A stretch of DNA of 64,000 nt. Origin: Roseovarius tolerans (GTDB lineage: Bacteria > Pseudomonadota > Alphaproteobacteria > Rhodobacterales > Rhodobacteraceae). Location of the stretch: positions 83,207-147,206 of the forward strand of contig NZ_FOBO01000010.1 in NCBI RefSeq assembly GCF_900109855.1. The letters run 5' to 3'. The notes beneath the pieces are model-generated. The model did no database searches. It had not been told where the DNA came from and saw only the letters and a program-made list of their open reading frames with translations. Both the position numbers and the translations under genes were made by a program. Below are positions 35,157 to 44,985 of this stretch, one piece after another (the first letter of the stretch is position 1; each line of letters starts with the position of its first letter).

Positions 35157-36971
35157 TCAGTCCTCCATCGCCTCCAACTCGTCGATCATGTCGGAGATGA
35201 TACCGAGGCCCTTATCCCAGAACGCCGGATCGCTCGCATCGAGACCGAAGGGCGCAAGCAGGTCCTTGTGGTGCTTGGAGCCACCCGCCTTGAGCATCTC
35301 GAAATACTTCTCCTGAAAGCCTTCGGGGTTCTCTTCGTAAACGGCATAAAGCGCGTTCACCAGCCCGTCGCCGAAGGCATAGGCGTAGACGTAAAACGGC
35401 GAATGCACGAAATGCGGGATATAGGCCCAGAACGTCTCATAGCCGTCCATGAAATCAAACGCCGGCCCAAGGCTTTCCGCCTGCACGCTCATCCACAGCG
35501 CGTTGATGTCGTCAGGCGTCAACTCGCCTTCGCGGCGGGCGTCGTGCAGCTTGCATTCGAAATCGTAAAACGCGATTTGCCGGACGACAGTGTTGATCAT
35601 GTCCTCGACCTTGCCCGCGAGCAGTACCTTGCGCTCGGCCTTGTCCTTGGCCCCGTCGAGCATCCGGCGGAAGGTCAGCATCTCGCCGAAGACAGAGGCC
35701 GTCTCCGCCAGCGTCAGCGGCGTTGAGGACAAAAGCTCGCCCTGCTCTGCCGCCAGCACCTGATGCACGCCGTGGCCCAACTCATGCGCCAGCGTCATCA
35801 CGTCGCGCGGTTTGCCGAGATAGTTGAGCATCACGTAGGGATGCACATCCGTCACGGTGGGATGGGCAAACGCCCCCGGTGCCTTGCCCTGCTTCACGCC
35901 CGCGTCGATCCAGCCCTTCTCGAAAAACGGCTGCGCCAGATCGGCCATGCGCGGGTCGAACGCGCCATAGGCGTTCATCACCGTGGCGCGGGCGTCGTCC
36001 CAGTCGACGATGCGGGTTTCCTCCATCGGCAGCGGTGCGTTGCGGTCCCAGACCTGCATGCGCTCCAGCCCCAGCCATTTGCGCTTGAGCTCGTAATAGC
36101 GGTGCGAAAGTTTGGGATAGGCCGCGACGACTGCGTCGCGCAGCGCCTCGACCACTTCCGCCTCCACATCGTTGCTCAGGTGCCGCCCGGTCTGGGGCGT
36201 GGGCATCTTGCGCCAGCGGTCGATCACCTCTTTTTCCTTGGCGGCGGTGTTGTGGACGCGGGAGAAGGTGCGGATATTCTCGCCGAACACCCGCGCCAGT
36301 TCGCGCGCGGCGGCCTCGCGCTGATCGCGGTCCTGCTCGGTCAGCAGGTTGAGCGTGCCTTCGATGCCCATCTCCTCACCGTCCACGGTGAAGGTGAGCC
36401 CGGCGATGGTCTCGTCAAAAAGCCGCTCCCATGCGTCGCCCACGACGCCCAGATCGTGCAGGAATTTCTCAAGCTCATCCGAGAGCTGGTGCGGTTTCAT
36501 CGCGCGGATGCGGCGGATGACGGGGGCGTAGCGGGCGAGATCGGCGTTCTCGGCATACATCGCCTTGAGCGCGCCCTCATCCAGCCGGTTCAGTTCCAGC
36601 GAGAAAAAGACCAGCGGCGTGGTGAAATTCGTGACCTTCTCCTGACAGTCGGAGAGGAATTTCGCCCGCCCGCCATCGGTGGTCAGCTGGTAATAACGCA
36701 GCCCGGCAAAGGACATGATCCGCCCTGCCGTCCGGCTGATCGCCTCGTCGCGGTGCAGGCAGTCGAGCAGCCCGGCGGCGTCGAGCGTGTCGAGCTTGCC
36801 CTCATAATCAGCGGCGAACTCGGCGCAGACGGTTTGCAGCCAGTCGAGGTCGCGTTGCAGTTCCGGCGCGTCCTCGCCCGCGTAGAGATCGCTCAGATCC
36901 CATTCCGGCAGATCGCCGAGGTTCTTGTCGCCGGAGGGGGCATTGGCATCGCGGAGGACGGTGTCGGTCAT
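35157..36971 (-). CDS. pepF: M3 family oligoendopeptidase F
   Basis: A 604-residue zinc peptidase that degrades oligopeptides in the cytosol. The HExxH motif is in LAHELGHGVHQVLA at about residue 390, with the third ligand in the following LAETASVFGEML helix. The rest is the helical M3 fold and the length is standard for PepF. The ribosome site AAGGAG lies seven bases before the ATG. It is monocistronic. Confidence 0.94.
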   Translation of the reverse strand: MTDTVLRDANAPSGDKNLGDLPEWDLSDLYAGEDAPELQRDLDWLQTVCAEFAADYEGKLDTLDAAGLLDCLHRDEAISRTAGRIMSFAGLRYYQLTTDGGRAKFLSDCQEKVTNFTTPLVFFSLELNRLDEGALKAMYAENADLARYAPVIRRIRAMKPHQLSDELEKFLHDLGVVGDAWERLFDETIAGLTFTVDGEEMGIEGTLNLLTEQDRDQREAAARELARVFGENIRTFSRVHNTAAKEKEVIDRWRKMPTPQTGRHLSNDVEAEVVEALRDAVVAAYPKLSHRYYELKRKWLGLERMQVWDRNAPLPMEETRIVDWDDARATVMNAYGAFDPRMADLAQPFFEKGWIDAGVKQGKAPGAFAHPTVTDVHPYVMLNYLGKPRDVMTLAHELGHGVHQVLAAEQGELLSSTPLTLAETASVFGEMLTFRRMLDGAKDKAERKVLLAGKVEDMINTVVRQIAFYDFECKLHDARREGELTPDDINALWMSVQAESLGPAFDFMDGYETFWAYIPHFVHSPFYVYAYAFGDGLVNALYAVYEENPEGFQEKYFEMLKAGGSKHHKDLLAPFGLDASDPAFWDKGLGIISDMIDELEAMED

Positions 36972-37116
36972 GGGACGCTCCTTAGTATCGGTTTTGCGCA
37001 GAGGTAGCGCGCAGGGCGGGCGAAGTATATGCGCGAGAGCCGGGTCGATCTAAAAAAATCTGTTCCGGATCTTGCGAATCCCCTTATCCTTATCCCTCTA
37101 GGGGGAGGATTTGAAC

Positions 37117-38046
37117 ATGTCTGAGATTTTGAAAAACCCGGTCGTGACCGGTGTGGGCGGCGGGATTGCCGGGCTTTTGGTGGGCTCGTTGTTGTCGCTC
37201 TCGACCATCGAGAGCAAGGTCGGCAGCAGCATGGGCCGCGCGATGGAGGATCTGTCGGCGGTGGTGCAGGGCGACGATGCGGCGCTGTCGGGGGTGAGTG
37301 AGCGGCTGGCCGCGCTGGAAGCGAGCATGTCCGGCAATGCCGAGGCTGTGGCCGGTCTGGGGGCGCAGGTGGCGGGTGATTTCGGTGAGCGGATTGCGGC
37401 TCTTGAGGCGCGGATCGACACGGTGGCCCAGGATCTTGGCAGCCAGATTTCACAAACGGCGGCAGCGCAGGCCGAGGCGGTGCGCGGCGCGTTGGAGGCG
37501 CAGCCTGCTGCCGCCCCAGCGCCCGAGGCCGAAGCGGCGGCGGTGAGCGCGCCGCAGGCGGAGACGCCCGAGGGATTGGCGATGCTGCCCGAGGCGCGCG
37601 GGGTTGGAGAGACCTTCGTGCTGGCCGGTGGCGCGGTGCGTGCCTTCGTGCAGCGTGCGGATGCCGAAGCTGGGACGGTGCTCTTGTCGGTGAATGGCGG
37701 CACGGCGCAGTTGTCGCCGGGTGAGGCGATCACCGTGCGCCATGACGCCGGGGCCTGTCGGCTGGCGCTGAGCGAGGTCGGCGCAGACGGCGTGCGGATC
37801 AGTTCGGATTGCGACATGCCTGCCGGTGATGGCGCGGCCTATGGCCCTGGCGAAATGGCGAGCTTGGGCGACGGGCAGTTGCGGGTCTTCGTCTCGGGCA
37901 TTCTGGGCGACGCGGCGCGGCTGGCCATCAACGGGCTGGCGATGCAGAGCCTGCGCGTCGGCGAGAGCCATGCGGTGGAGAATTGCACGGTCAGCGTGAC
38001 CGGCATTCGGGGCAATCGGGTGCTGCTGGACGGCGGGTGTTCCTGA
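37117..38046 (+). CDS. membrane-anchored coiled-coil protein, unknown function
   Basis: A 309-residue protein. A glycine-rich hydrophobic N-terminal segment (GVGGGIAGLLVGSLLSLS) is followed by a long helical region with heptad-like repeats (residues 25-130), an Ala/Pro-rich linker and a beta-rich C-terminal domain with four cysteines (ACRLAL, SDCDMP, NCTVSV, GGCS) that may form two disulfides. No family is recognised. ATG 37117 is chosen because AGGGGGAGG precedes it. It is convergent with the DNA ligase gene, two bases away. Confidence 0.7.
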   Translation: MSEILKNPVVTGVGGGIAGLLVGSLLSLSTIESKVGSSMGRAMEDLSAVVQGDDAALSGVSERLAALEASMSGNAEAVAGLGAQVAGDFGERIAALEARIDTVAQDLGSQISQTAAAQAEAVRGALEAQPAAAPAPEAEAAAVSAPQAETPEGLAMLPEARGVGETFVLAGGAVRAFVQRADAEAGTVLLSVNGGTAQLSPGEAITVRHDAGACRLALSEVGADGVRISSDCDMPAGDGAAYGPGEMASLGDGQLRVFVSGILGDAARLAINGLAMQSLRVGESHAVENCTVSVTGIRGNRVLLDGGCS

Positions 38047-38047
38047 G

Positions 38048-39640
38048 CTAGCCGTATTGCGCCAGCATGGCGCGCAGGTCGGTCAGGGTGTTGGCCTCAT
38101 GGGTCGGCTTGTCCTGCCGCCAGCGGGCCATGCGGGGAAAGCGTAATGCAACGCCGGATTTGTGGCGCGAGCTGGCCTGAATGCCTTCGAAGGCGAGCTC
38201 GAACACATGTTCGGGGCGAACCTGCCGGACGGGGCCGAAGCGCTCGGTCGTGTTCTTGCGGACCCAGGCGGTGATCTGGCGGAACTCGGCATCGGTGAGG
38301 CCGGAATAGGCCTTGGTGAAGGGCACGAGTGTGTCACCGTCCCAGACCGCGAAGGTGAAATCGGTGAAGAGGTTGGCCCGGCGCCCGTGGCCCTGCTGCG
38401 CGTAGATCATAACCGCGTCGAGGGTCAGCGGGTCGAGTTTCCATTTCCACCAATCGCCCTTTTTGCGGCCCGCGTGATAGGGGCCGCTGCGGCGCTTGAG
38501 CATCAGCCCCTCGGCGCGGTGGGCGCGGGCGGTGGCGCGGATGGTTTCCAGATCGTCCCATGTGGTGAAGGGGATCGTCGGTGAGGGGCGCAGGGGGGTG
38601 TCGTCAGGCAGATCGGTGATCAGCCGGTCGAGCCGCGCGCGGCGTTCGGCGAAGGGGGTGTCGCGCAGGTCGCGGCCGCCCTGTTCCAAGAGGTCATAGG
38701 CCATCAGGATCACCGGGGCCTCGGTCAGCAGTTTCTTGGGCACGGTTTTTCGCGTGATCCGCTTTTGCAGCGCGGTGAAGGGCAAGGGGGCGTCGCCGTC
38801 ATGGGCCAGCAATTCGCCGTCGATCACCGTGCCGTCGGGCAGGAGGTCGCACAGGGGGGCAAGTTCGGGGAAGCGGTCGGTCATCAGTTCCTCGCCGCGC
38901 GACCAGATGAAGACCTGCCCGCCGCGTGCGATCACCTGGCCGCGGATGCCGTCCCATTTCCATTCCGCGAGCCAGTCGGCAGGCGGCCCAAGGCTTTCGG
39001 GTCCGTCCTCCAGCCCGTAGGCGAGGCAGAAAGGATAGGGGCGCGAGAGGGTGTCGGTCGGGTCGTGGCTCTCGATCAGGTCGGCCCATGTGGTGCTGTC
39101 GGGGGTCCAGTCCCCCATCAGGCGGTGGGCGATTTCAGCCTCATCGCGGCTTAATGCCTGAGCGAGCGCGCGGGTCATGAGCTTGCGGCTGATGCCGACG
39201 CGGAAGCCGCCGGTCAGCAGCTTGTTGAAGACCAGCCGTTCCAGCGGCGTCAGCCCCTCCCATGCCGCCAGCACCTGCTCTTTGCGCGTCTCGTCCTCGG
39301 CGTCTTTCAAGGCGCGCAGGTGGTCGATCCACGCGGCAAGGCTGGCGTCGTGGCTGATGCTGGGCGGTGGCAGCACAAGGGCGATGGTTTCGGCCAGATC
39401 GCCGACGATGGGATAGCTTTCCTCGAACAGCCAGAGCGGGATGCCTGCGCGCTCGGCGGCCCATTCCCGCAGCCGCGTGGTGGTGATCGCGCGTTTCGGG
39501 CGGCGGCCGGAGAAGAGCGCGATGGTCCAGAGGCGGTCGGGTTCGGGGGCGCTACGGAAATACTCGGCCAGCGCCGCCACCTTGGTGTTGGTGCGCGTAG
39601 TTTGGTCGAGCGTGGCGAAGAGCGCGGCGAACTGCTTCAT
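38048..39640 (-). CDS. ATP-dependent DNA ligase (cisplatin damage response type)
   Basis: A 530-residue ligase with the N-terminal alpha-helical DNA-binding domain, the adenylation domain with the catalytic lysine 228 in EWKWDGIR, further nucleotidyltransferase motifs (VIDGELL, AEGLMLKRRSGPY) and an OB fold at the end. This matches the cisplatin damage response ATP-dependent DNA ligase family. It overlaps by four bases the ligase-associated exonuclease gene, the usual partner in a repair pair seen in many proteobacteria. Confidence 0.93.
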   Translation of the reverse strand: MKQFAALFATLDQTTRTNTKVAALAEYFRSAPEPDRLWTIALFSGRRPKRAITTTRLREWAAERAGIPLWLFEESYPIVGDLAETIALVLPPPSISHDASLAAWIDHLRALKDAEDETRKEQVLAAWEGLTPLERLVFNKLLTGGFRVGISRKLMTRALAQALSRDEAEIAHRLMGDWTPDSTTWADLIESHDPTDTLSRPYPFCLAYGLEDGPESLGPPADWLAEWKWDGIRGQVIARGGQVFIWSRGEELMTDRFPELAPLCDLLPDGTVIDGELLAHDGDAPLPFTALQKRITRKTVPKKLLTEAPVILMAYDLLEQGGRDLRDTPFAERRARLDRLITDLPDDTPLRPSPTIPFTTWDDLETIRATARAHRAEGLMLKRRSGPYHAGRKKGDWWKWKLDPLTLDAVMIYAQQGHGRRANLFTDFTFAVWDGDTLVPFTKAYSGLTDAEFRQITAWVRKNTTERFGPVRQVRPEHVFELAFEGIQASSRHKSGVALRFPRMARWRQDKPTHEANTLTDLRAMLAQYG

Positions 39641-40638
39641 GTCTCGGCCCCGTCATCCAGCGTCTCTCCGGTGAACTCGGTGCGCAGCACGCGCGCGTCA
39701 TAGCCCTGTGCGGTCAGCCAGCGGGCGAAAATCTCGGTATAGCCGTGGGTGACGTGGATGGTCTCGGCCCCGGTCTCGGCAATGGCGCGGTTGAGGCCCG
39801 CCCAATCGGCGTGATCGGAGAGGACAAAGCCGCGATCCGCCGCGCGCCTGCGGCGCACGCCGCGCAGCCGCATCCAGCCGCTGGCAAACCCAGTGGAGGC
39901 GGGGCGAAACCGCCGCGCCCATGACCCTGCGAGCGCGCCGGGGGGTGCGATGACCAGCGCGCCGCGGCGCGCGCGCAGGTCGGTTTCGGGGGTGACGTGG
40001 TGGGTATCGGGCAGGGCCAGCCCCTGAGCGCGCATCACCGCGTTTGTGGCCTCAATCGCGCCATGGGTGAGGATCGGGCCGATGGAGGGGTCGAGCATCA
40101 TCAGCACCCTCTGCGCCTTACCGAGCGCGTAGGCCCCGAGCAGCGTGAACCGCCCCTCGGCCGCGTTCGCCGCCCACCATGCGTTGATCTCGCACGCCAC
40201 ATCGCCGGGGTCGGGCCAGTCGAAGACCGGCAGGCCGAAGGTGCATTCGGTCACGAACTGATGACAGCGCACCGGCTCGAACGGGGTCGAGAGGGGATCG
40301 ACCTCAAGCTTGTAATCGCCCGAGACGACCCAGACCTCGCCGCCCGCCTCGACCCGGATCTGCGCCGAGCCGGGGACGTGGCCTGCGGGGAGAAACGAGA
40401 CGCGCGCATCACCGATCTGGCGCGCCTCGCCGTAGCGGATGGTGTCGAGCGCGATATCCCCCAGCCGGTGGCGCATCACCGGGGCAGCGAGGTCTGTTGC
40501 GAGGTAGGCGCCGTGCCCGTCGCGGGCGTGATCGGCATGGCCGTGGGTGATCAGCGCCCGCGCGACAGGGCGCCAAGGGTCGATGTGAAAATCGCCGGCG
40601 GGACAATAAAGCCCCTCTGGGGTGACATGCAGAACCAT
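39637..40638 (-). CDS. ligase-associated DNA damage response exonuclease
   Basis: A 333-residue metallo-beta-lactamase/beta-CASP nuclease. The metal-binding HGHADHARDGH motif is at about residue 33, and the later histidines include FLPAGHVPGSAQI and SDHADWAGL. It is the standard partner of the ATP-dependent ligase gene that follows it with a four-base overlap. The pair probably processes and seals DNA ends. Confidence 0.92.
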   Translation of the reverse strand: MVLHVTPEGLYCPAGDFHIDPWRPVARALITHGHADHARDGHGAYLATDLAAPVMRHRLGDIALDTIRYGEARQIGDARVSFLPAGHVPGSAQIRVEAGGEVWVVSGDYKLEVDPLSTPFEPVRCHQFVTECTFGLPVFDWPDPGDVACEINAWWAANAAEGRFTLLGAYALGKAQRVLMMLDPSIGPILTHGAIEATNAVMRAQGLALPDTHHVTPETDLRARRGALVIAPPGALAGSWARRFRPASTGFASGWMRLRGVRRRRAADRGFVLSDHADWAGLNRAIAETGAETIHVTHGYTEIFARWLTAQGYDARVLRTEFTGETLDDGAET

Positions 40639-40739
40639 GCGCCGATGATAGGCCCCGCGCGGCCCGTGACCAGCCCCTTGCGAAGCGCCGCGCGCGGTCT
40701 ATGCTGCGTGACGGAACATGGCGATACAGGGGGCAGACC

Positions 40740-41570
40740 ATGCGGTTCGTGAGATATGGTGAGGCCGGGCATGAACGGCCCGCGGTGCTGGATGCCGAGG
40801 GACAGTTGCGCGACCTCAGCGGCGTGGTGCCCGATCTGGCGGGCCCCGTCATGGCCGATCTGCCCCGAATCAACCCGCAAAGCCTGCCGCTGGTGCCGGG
40901 CAGCCCGCGCATCGGGCCGCCGGTGGGGCAGGTTGGCAAGCTGGTCTGCATCGGGCTGAATTATTCCGATCACGCCGCCGAACTTGGGGTCGAGCCGCCC
41001 GAGGACCCGGTGGTGTTCCTCAAGGCGACCTCGGCGATCAACGGGCCGCATGATCCGGTGATCCTGCCGCGCGGGTCGCAGAAGGGCGACTGGGAGGTCG
41101 AACTGGGCATCGTCATCGGTCGCCGCGCGAAATACGTGACCGAGGCGCAGGCGCTGCGCCATGTGGCGGGCTATACCATCGTCAACGACGTGTCGGAGCG
41201 CGAATTTCAGCTTGAACGTTCGGGGCAATGGACCAAGGGCAAGAGCTGCGACACCTTCGCGCCGATGGGGCCGTGGCTGGTGACGCCCGATACTGCGGGC
41301 GACGTGCAGGCGCTCGATCTGTCGGTCGATGTGAACGGCGAGCGGATGCAGAGCGGCAATAGCGGGCGGATGATCTTTTCGGTGGCGCGGATCGTGTCCT
41401 ATCTCAGCGAGTTGATGGTGCTGGAGCCGGGCGATGTCATCGCCACCGGCACCCCGCCGGGCGTGGGCATGGGGCACACACCGCAGCGCTTTCTCAAGGA
41501 TGGTGACGAGATGGTGCTGCGCATCTCGGGGCTCGGCGAACAACGCTCACCGGTGCGCGCGGAACGCTGA
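40740..41570 (+). CDS. fumarylacetoacetate hydrolase family protein
   Basis: A 276-residue enzyme. The FAH domain starts with KLVCIGLNYSDHAAELG and contains the metal-binding acids in DWEVELGIVIGRRAKYV and the GDVIATGTPPGVGMG loop. Family members include ureidoglycolate lyase and 2-keto-4-pentenoate hydratase, so the substrate cannot be assigned. It is divergent from the exonuclease gene. ATG 40740 has a GGGGG ribosome site. Confidence 0.88.
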   Translation: MRFVRYGEAGHERPAVLDAEGQLRDLSGVVPDLAGPVMADLPRINPQSLPLVPGSPRIGPPVGQVGKLVCIGLNYSDHAAELGVEPPEDPVVFLKATSAINGPHDPVILPRGSQKGDWEVELGIVIGRRAKYVTEAQALRHVAGYTIVNDVSEREFQLERSGQWTKGKSCDTFAPMGPWLVTPDTAGDVQALDLSVDVNGERMQSGNSGRMIFSVARIVSYLSELMVLEPGDVIATGTPPGVGMGHTPQRFLKDGDEMVLRISGLGEQRSPVRAER

Positions 41571-41593
41571 AGGCGCGCGCCCCGCCTGCCCCG

Positions 41594-42658
41594 TCACGCC
41601 GCCTCATGCGCGAGGATCGCGGCCTCGGACCCGTTCAGGCACCGCCGCGCATAGCCGCCATAGACATGCGGCTCGTATTCGAGGTTTGGATTGATCTCCA
41701 GCAGACGTGTCCGGTCGCCATCGCTCAGCGTCGAGAGCGCGGTGCTGGCGGGGTGAAAGCTTTCGGTCTCCACGCTATTGGCCCAGATGATCTGATGGCT
41801 GGGCAGGAGCAGGTGGATATAGGTCACCTCGCGCGAGGCAAGATCGACCGACACCGTGTCGTTGTTGACCAGATCGCGCGCCATCACCAGCACTTCGGGC
41901 GTGTTGAAGAGCGCGCGCGCCACGTCGCCGCGCACCAGCAGGCGATGCTCGGGGCTGACCAAAAGCGCGGCATCGGGGCGGTCGATCCCGATTGCACCGG
42001 GGCCGAGACGGATCGGCCGCAGCTTGGGCATGGCAAAGAGCCGCGCCCCGGTCATCCGGCGACTACCGATCCACTGGATATCCTGCGCGCCGCTGTCGCG
42101 GGTCTGCACCCGGTCGCCCTCGCGCAGTTCCTCGATCAGGCGGGGGCCTTCGGGGGTTTCGATCCGTGTGCCGGGGGTGAAACAGATCACCCCGCCGCTC
42201 GCCGGTCCGGTCGAGGCACCGCGCATCCCCTCGAGCGAGTGATGCACGATCCACATCTCGGTGTCGCGTGGCGGAATCTCGTCAAGGAACATCAGGAGCG
42301 GTGGCGCATCGCCCGCCACCTCGATGATCGTCACGGTGTAGCTGCGCAAACCGTCGGTGACGACAAAGCCCGTATCCATGATCGGCTCGGGCACGTCGAC
42401 CGCGCCCAGATCGCGTGTGTTGCTCATCGCGGCCCCCACGAGGCGCCGCACCATCCGTGCCGCACGTTTGCGGTTCACGGCTTCTCCCTCCGCCATATCC
42501 AGGCGCAAAAGCTCGTTTGGTCCGTCCACGCGCACCACATCGCCGCGCCAGAGCCACGTCTGCCCTACCGAAAGCGACCGCACAGATGCGCCCGACACTC
42601 CATCCAGATCTGTTTGCGACCAGGAGATGACGAACGTGCCTTTATAGCCCGTTCCCAT
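41594..42658 (-). CDS. Hint_2 domain-containing protein
   Basis: A 354-residue protein without a signal peptide. The N-terminal half is beta-rich with unknown function (MGTGYKGTFVISWSQTDLDG at the start). The Hint domain begins CFTPGTRIETPEGPRLIEEL, retains the nucleophile cysteine and ends after SPEHRLL and TYIHLLLPSHQII. Hint domains cleave or splice proteins. In Roseobacter proteins they are C-terminal and presumably remove or release the adjoining part. Translation of the related Hint protein at the window start is independent. Confidence 0.85.
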   Translation of the reverse strand: MGTGYKGTFVISWSQTDLDGVSGASVRSLSVGQTWLWRGDVVRVDGPNELLRLDMAEGEAVNRKRAARMVRRLVGAAMSNTRDLGAVDVPEPIMDTGFVVTDGLRSYTVTIIEVAGDAPPLLMFLDEIPPRDTEMWIVHHSLEGMRGASTGPASGGVICFTPGTRIETPEGPRLIEELREGDRVQTRDSGAQDIQWIGSRRMTGARLFAMPKLRPIRLGPGAIGIDRPDAALLVSPEHRLLVRGDVARALFNTPEVLVMARDLVNNDTVSVDLASREVTYIHLLLPSHQIIWANSVETESFHPASTALSTLSDGDRTRLLEINPNLEYEPHVYGGYARRCLNGSEAAILAHEAA

Positions 42659-42746
42659 ATCTCTGACTGCCTGCCTCTTGTCTTTTTTTATTGTTGCCAG
42701 CGTAGCAAAGGCGAATCACCCTGAAAACCCCCCACGGGAATTTTCT

Positions 42747-43661
42747 TCAGAAGCGCAACCTGAACTGCACAGAGCCGACGACCTGGCTTTCGGGTTGCTG
42801 ATCGAATTCCTCGCTCAGCCATGTCACGCCGTAGAAGAGCGAGCCGCCCTTGGCGCCCTCCCAATGCACGCCGCCGCGCAGGCGGGTGCGGTCTTCGGTG
42901 ACGTTTACGCCGCTGCGCGCGGGCAGAAACTCGCTGTCATCGACATAGGCGATGTCGCCACCGAGGATGAAGGCGGTGCCGGGCCGGTCCTCGCGCACCA
43001 CGCGGTAGCGCTGCCCGGTCACCGGTTCGCGGACCATCAGCTCATCGCGGGTGAGCGAGCCAATGGTGATATCCGCTCCGGCGCGCACCAGATCCTCGAT
43101 CCCGAGGCGGGCCTCGGCGAAGGGGCGGATGCGGACCGCGCCAAGGGTGAACTCGCGCCCCATCTCGAACACGCCCGAGGGGCGGAACTCGTTGCCGATC
43201 TGGTTCTGTCGGGTGGCCGGGCCCCGCTCTGTCGCGCCCACCAGGCCGTGCAGGAAGTCCTGGAAATCCCCAAGCCCGGTCTGCGATCCGGTGATGACGA
43301 GATCACCGCCCAGCGCGTATTCCACCGCTGCGCGTTCGAAATGCGTGTGCAAGCCGAAGCTGAGCGCCCCGGCGAAGGGCCGGTCATTGGGTGCGGGCGC
43401 GCCGATGCTTTCGGGCGACATGATCTCGGCATTGAAGCGGAACTCCAGCAGGTCGCCGAAGCCGGTTGGCGCTTGCCCTTGCCAGCCATCGGCCCAGACC
43501 CGGCTTGATGCGACAGACCCGGTGCGCCAGCGATCCTTGGTGTCGCCGATCACGTCATTGGTGAAGGTCAGGCCGTAGCCGATCTTGTAACGGCCTTCGG
43601 CCTGCGCCGCAGTGACCAGCCCGATGCAAAGCCCAAGGGCAATGGCAAAAACACGCGTCAT
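42747..43661 (-). CDS. LpxR-like lipid A deacylase family protein (DUF2219)
   Basis: A 304-residue outer-membrane barrel protein. A signal peptide ends near AAQA. The first strand YKIGYGLTFTNDVIGDTKDRWRTG is typical of LpxR, with NDRPFAGALSFG later, and the chain ends in phenylalanine (FRLRF). LpxR removes the 3' acyl chains of lipid A. Catalytic residues are not confirmed here. The start at 43661 follows GGGAGCG. A longer in-frame start at 43733 lacks a ribosome site. Confidence 0.82.
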   Translation of the reverse strand: MTRVFAIALGLCIGLVTAAQAEGRYKIGYGLTFTNDVIGDTKDRWRTGSVASSRVWADGWQGQAPTGFGDLLEFRFNAEIMSPESIGAPAPNDRPFAGALSFGLHTHFERAAVEYALGGDLVITGSQTGLGDFQDFLHGLVGATERGPATRQNQIGNEFRPSGVFEMGREFTLGAVRIRPFAEARLGIEDLVRAGADITIGSLTRDELMVREPVTGQRYRVVREDRPGTAFILGGDIAYVDDSEFLPARSGVNVTEDRTRLRGGVHWEGAKGGSLFYGVTWLSEEFDQQPESQVVGSVQFRLRF

Positions 43662-43841
43662 TCCGCACGCTCCCGATGTGATGCCCCCCGGCCTTGCAAC
43701 CAATAGCAAAGGCAAATGACGATTTGCCAGCAAAAGTTTGACAAAACTCGGAGATGTGACTCAAAGCCCGGCCGTGGTGCCGCCTGGCCTCTGGCCAGAC
43801 GAGCGTCGGGCCCTAGGTCTTTGGACAGCACAGGAGGGACC

Positions 43842-44228
43842 ATGCCACCGCTCACCGAAGTCCTTTACAACGCGCGCTGCCCGGTCTGCCGGGCCGAGAT
43901 CGACCATTACGCAGGCTATGCCCGGGCCCGCGACCTGCCGGTGAGGTTCCACGACCTCAACAGCCGCGATCTGGCGAATTGGGGGGTCGGCGCGGACGAG
44001 GCCGCGCGCCGGTTGCATGTGCGCGAGGCGGGGCAGGTTCTGTCAGGCGTTGACGCGTTCATCGCCCTCTGGCGGGCCCTGCCGCGCTATAGCTGGATTG
44101 CCCGGGTGGTGGCGCTGCCGGGGCTTCGGCAGGTCGCGCATCTGGTCTATGAGCGCATCCTCGCGCCGCGCCTCTATGCGCGGCATCTGGCACGCGAGCG
44201 CCGCAATTGCCCCAACGTCACCCTATGA
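43842..44228 (+). CDS. DUF393 family protein (DCC thiol-disulfide oxidoreductase-like)
   Basis: A 128-residue protein beginning MPPLTEVLYNARCPVCRAEI, the thioredoxin-like CxxC of the DCC/DUF393 family. The strong ribosome site CAGGAGGGACC fixes the start. Members may act on disulfides. The role here is unknown. It is followed by a hemolysin III homologue 66 bases later. Confidence 0.88.
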   Translation: MPPLTEVLYNARCPVCRAEIDHYAGYARARDLPVRFHDLNSRDLANWGVGADEAARRLHVREAGQVLSGVDAFIALWRALPRYSWIARVVALPGLRQVAHLVYERILAPRLYARHLARERRNCPNVTL

Positions 44229-44294
44229 TTGACGAAATTCCCGGGCATTCTTGAAGTGTTAAGGTTTGGGGCTCATTATGGAGGCATGATCGAC

Positions 44295-44936
44295 ATGTCC
44301 TATCCCGAGTATTCAAAGGCCGAGCGCGTCGCCGATGGCGCGGTTCATATCGCGGGGGTGATCACCGCGATCACCGGGATTTCATTGCTGTTCGCGATGT
44401 GGGCGCTGCGTATGGACGGCGTGACGCTAGCCTCGACCATCGTCTATTCCGGCACGCTTTTGCTGATGCTGGTGGCCTCGGCGGCCTACCACCTCTATGC
44501 CCATACCGCCGCGCGACCGATCCTGCGCCGCCTCGATCACGCGGCGATCTACGTCAAGATCGCGGGCACCTTCACCCCGCTCAGCGTGCTGTTGGGCACC
44601 GCCTTTGGCTATGTCGTCCTGGCGCTGGTCTGGGTGCTGGCCCTCTTCGGCGCGGTGACCAAGATCCGCGCGAAACCCGGTCAGATGACCACCGGATGGC
44701 TGCCCTATGTGGCGCTTGGCTGGATCGGTCTGGCACTGTTCATCCCGCTTTCCGCGGTGCTGCCGGGTCAAAGCCTCGGGCTTCTTCTGGCGGGCGGGCT
44801 GCTCTATACCGGCGGCGTCGTGTTCTACGCCTGGGAAAACCTGCGGTTTGCCAATGCGATCTGGCACCTCTTCGTCGCGGTGGCCAGCGCCTGTTTCTTC
44901 TTCGGGATCGCAACCGCCCTCTCCGCCGGGATGTAA
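44295..44936 (+). CDS. hemolysin III/PAQR (TrhA) family membrane protein
   Basis: A 213-residue protein with seven predicted hydrophobic helices. It carries the PAQR signature in LVASAAYHLYAH, RRLDHAAIYVKIAGTFTP and the later IWHLFVAVAS, with the histidines and acid that bind zinc in this family. TrhA proteins influence membrane fluidity homeostasis in E. coli, and the haemolysin label is historical. ATG 44295 is chosen at ten bases from GGAGG. ATG 44286 is only one base from it. Confidence 0.88.
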   Translation: MSYPEYSKAERVADGAVHIAGVITAITGISLLFAMWALRMDGVTLASTIVYSGTLLLMLVASAAYHLYAHTAARPILRRLDHAAIYVKIAGTFTPLSVLLGTAFGYVVLALVWVLALFGAVTKIRAKPGQMTTGWLPYVALGWIGLALFIPLSAVLPGQSLGLLLAGGLLYTGGVVFYAWENLRFANAIWHLFVAVASACFFFGIATALSAGM

Positions 44937-44985
44937 TCCGGCGGGGTGATGTCGCGTCCGTGAGGTTCGTGACGATCCAGACGGA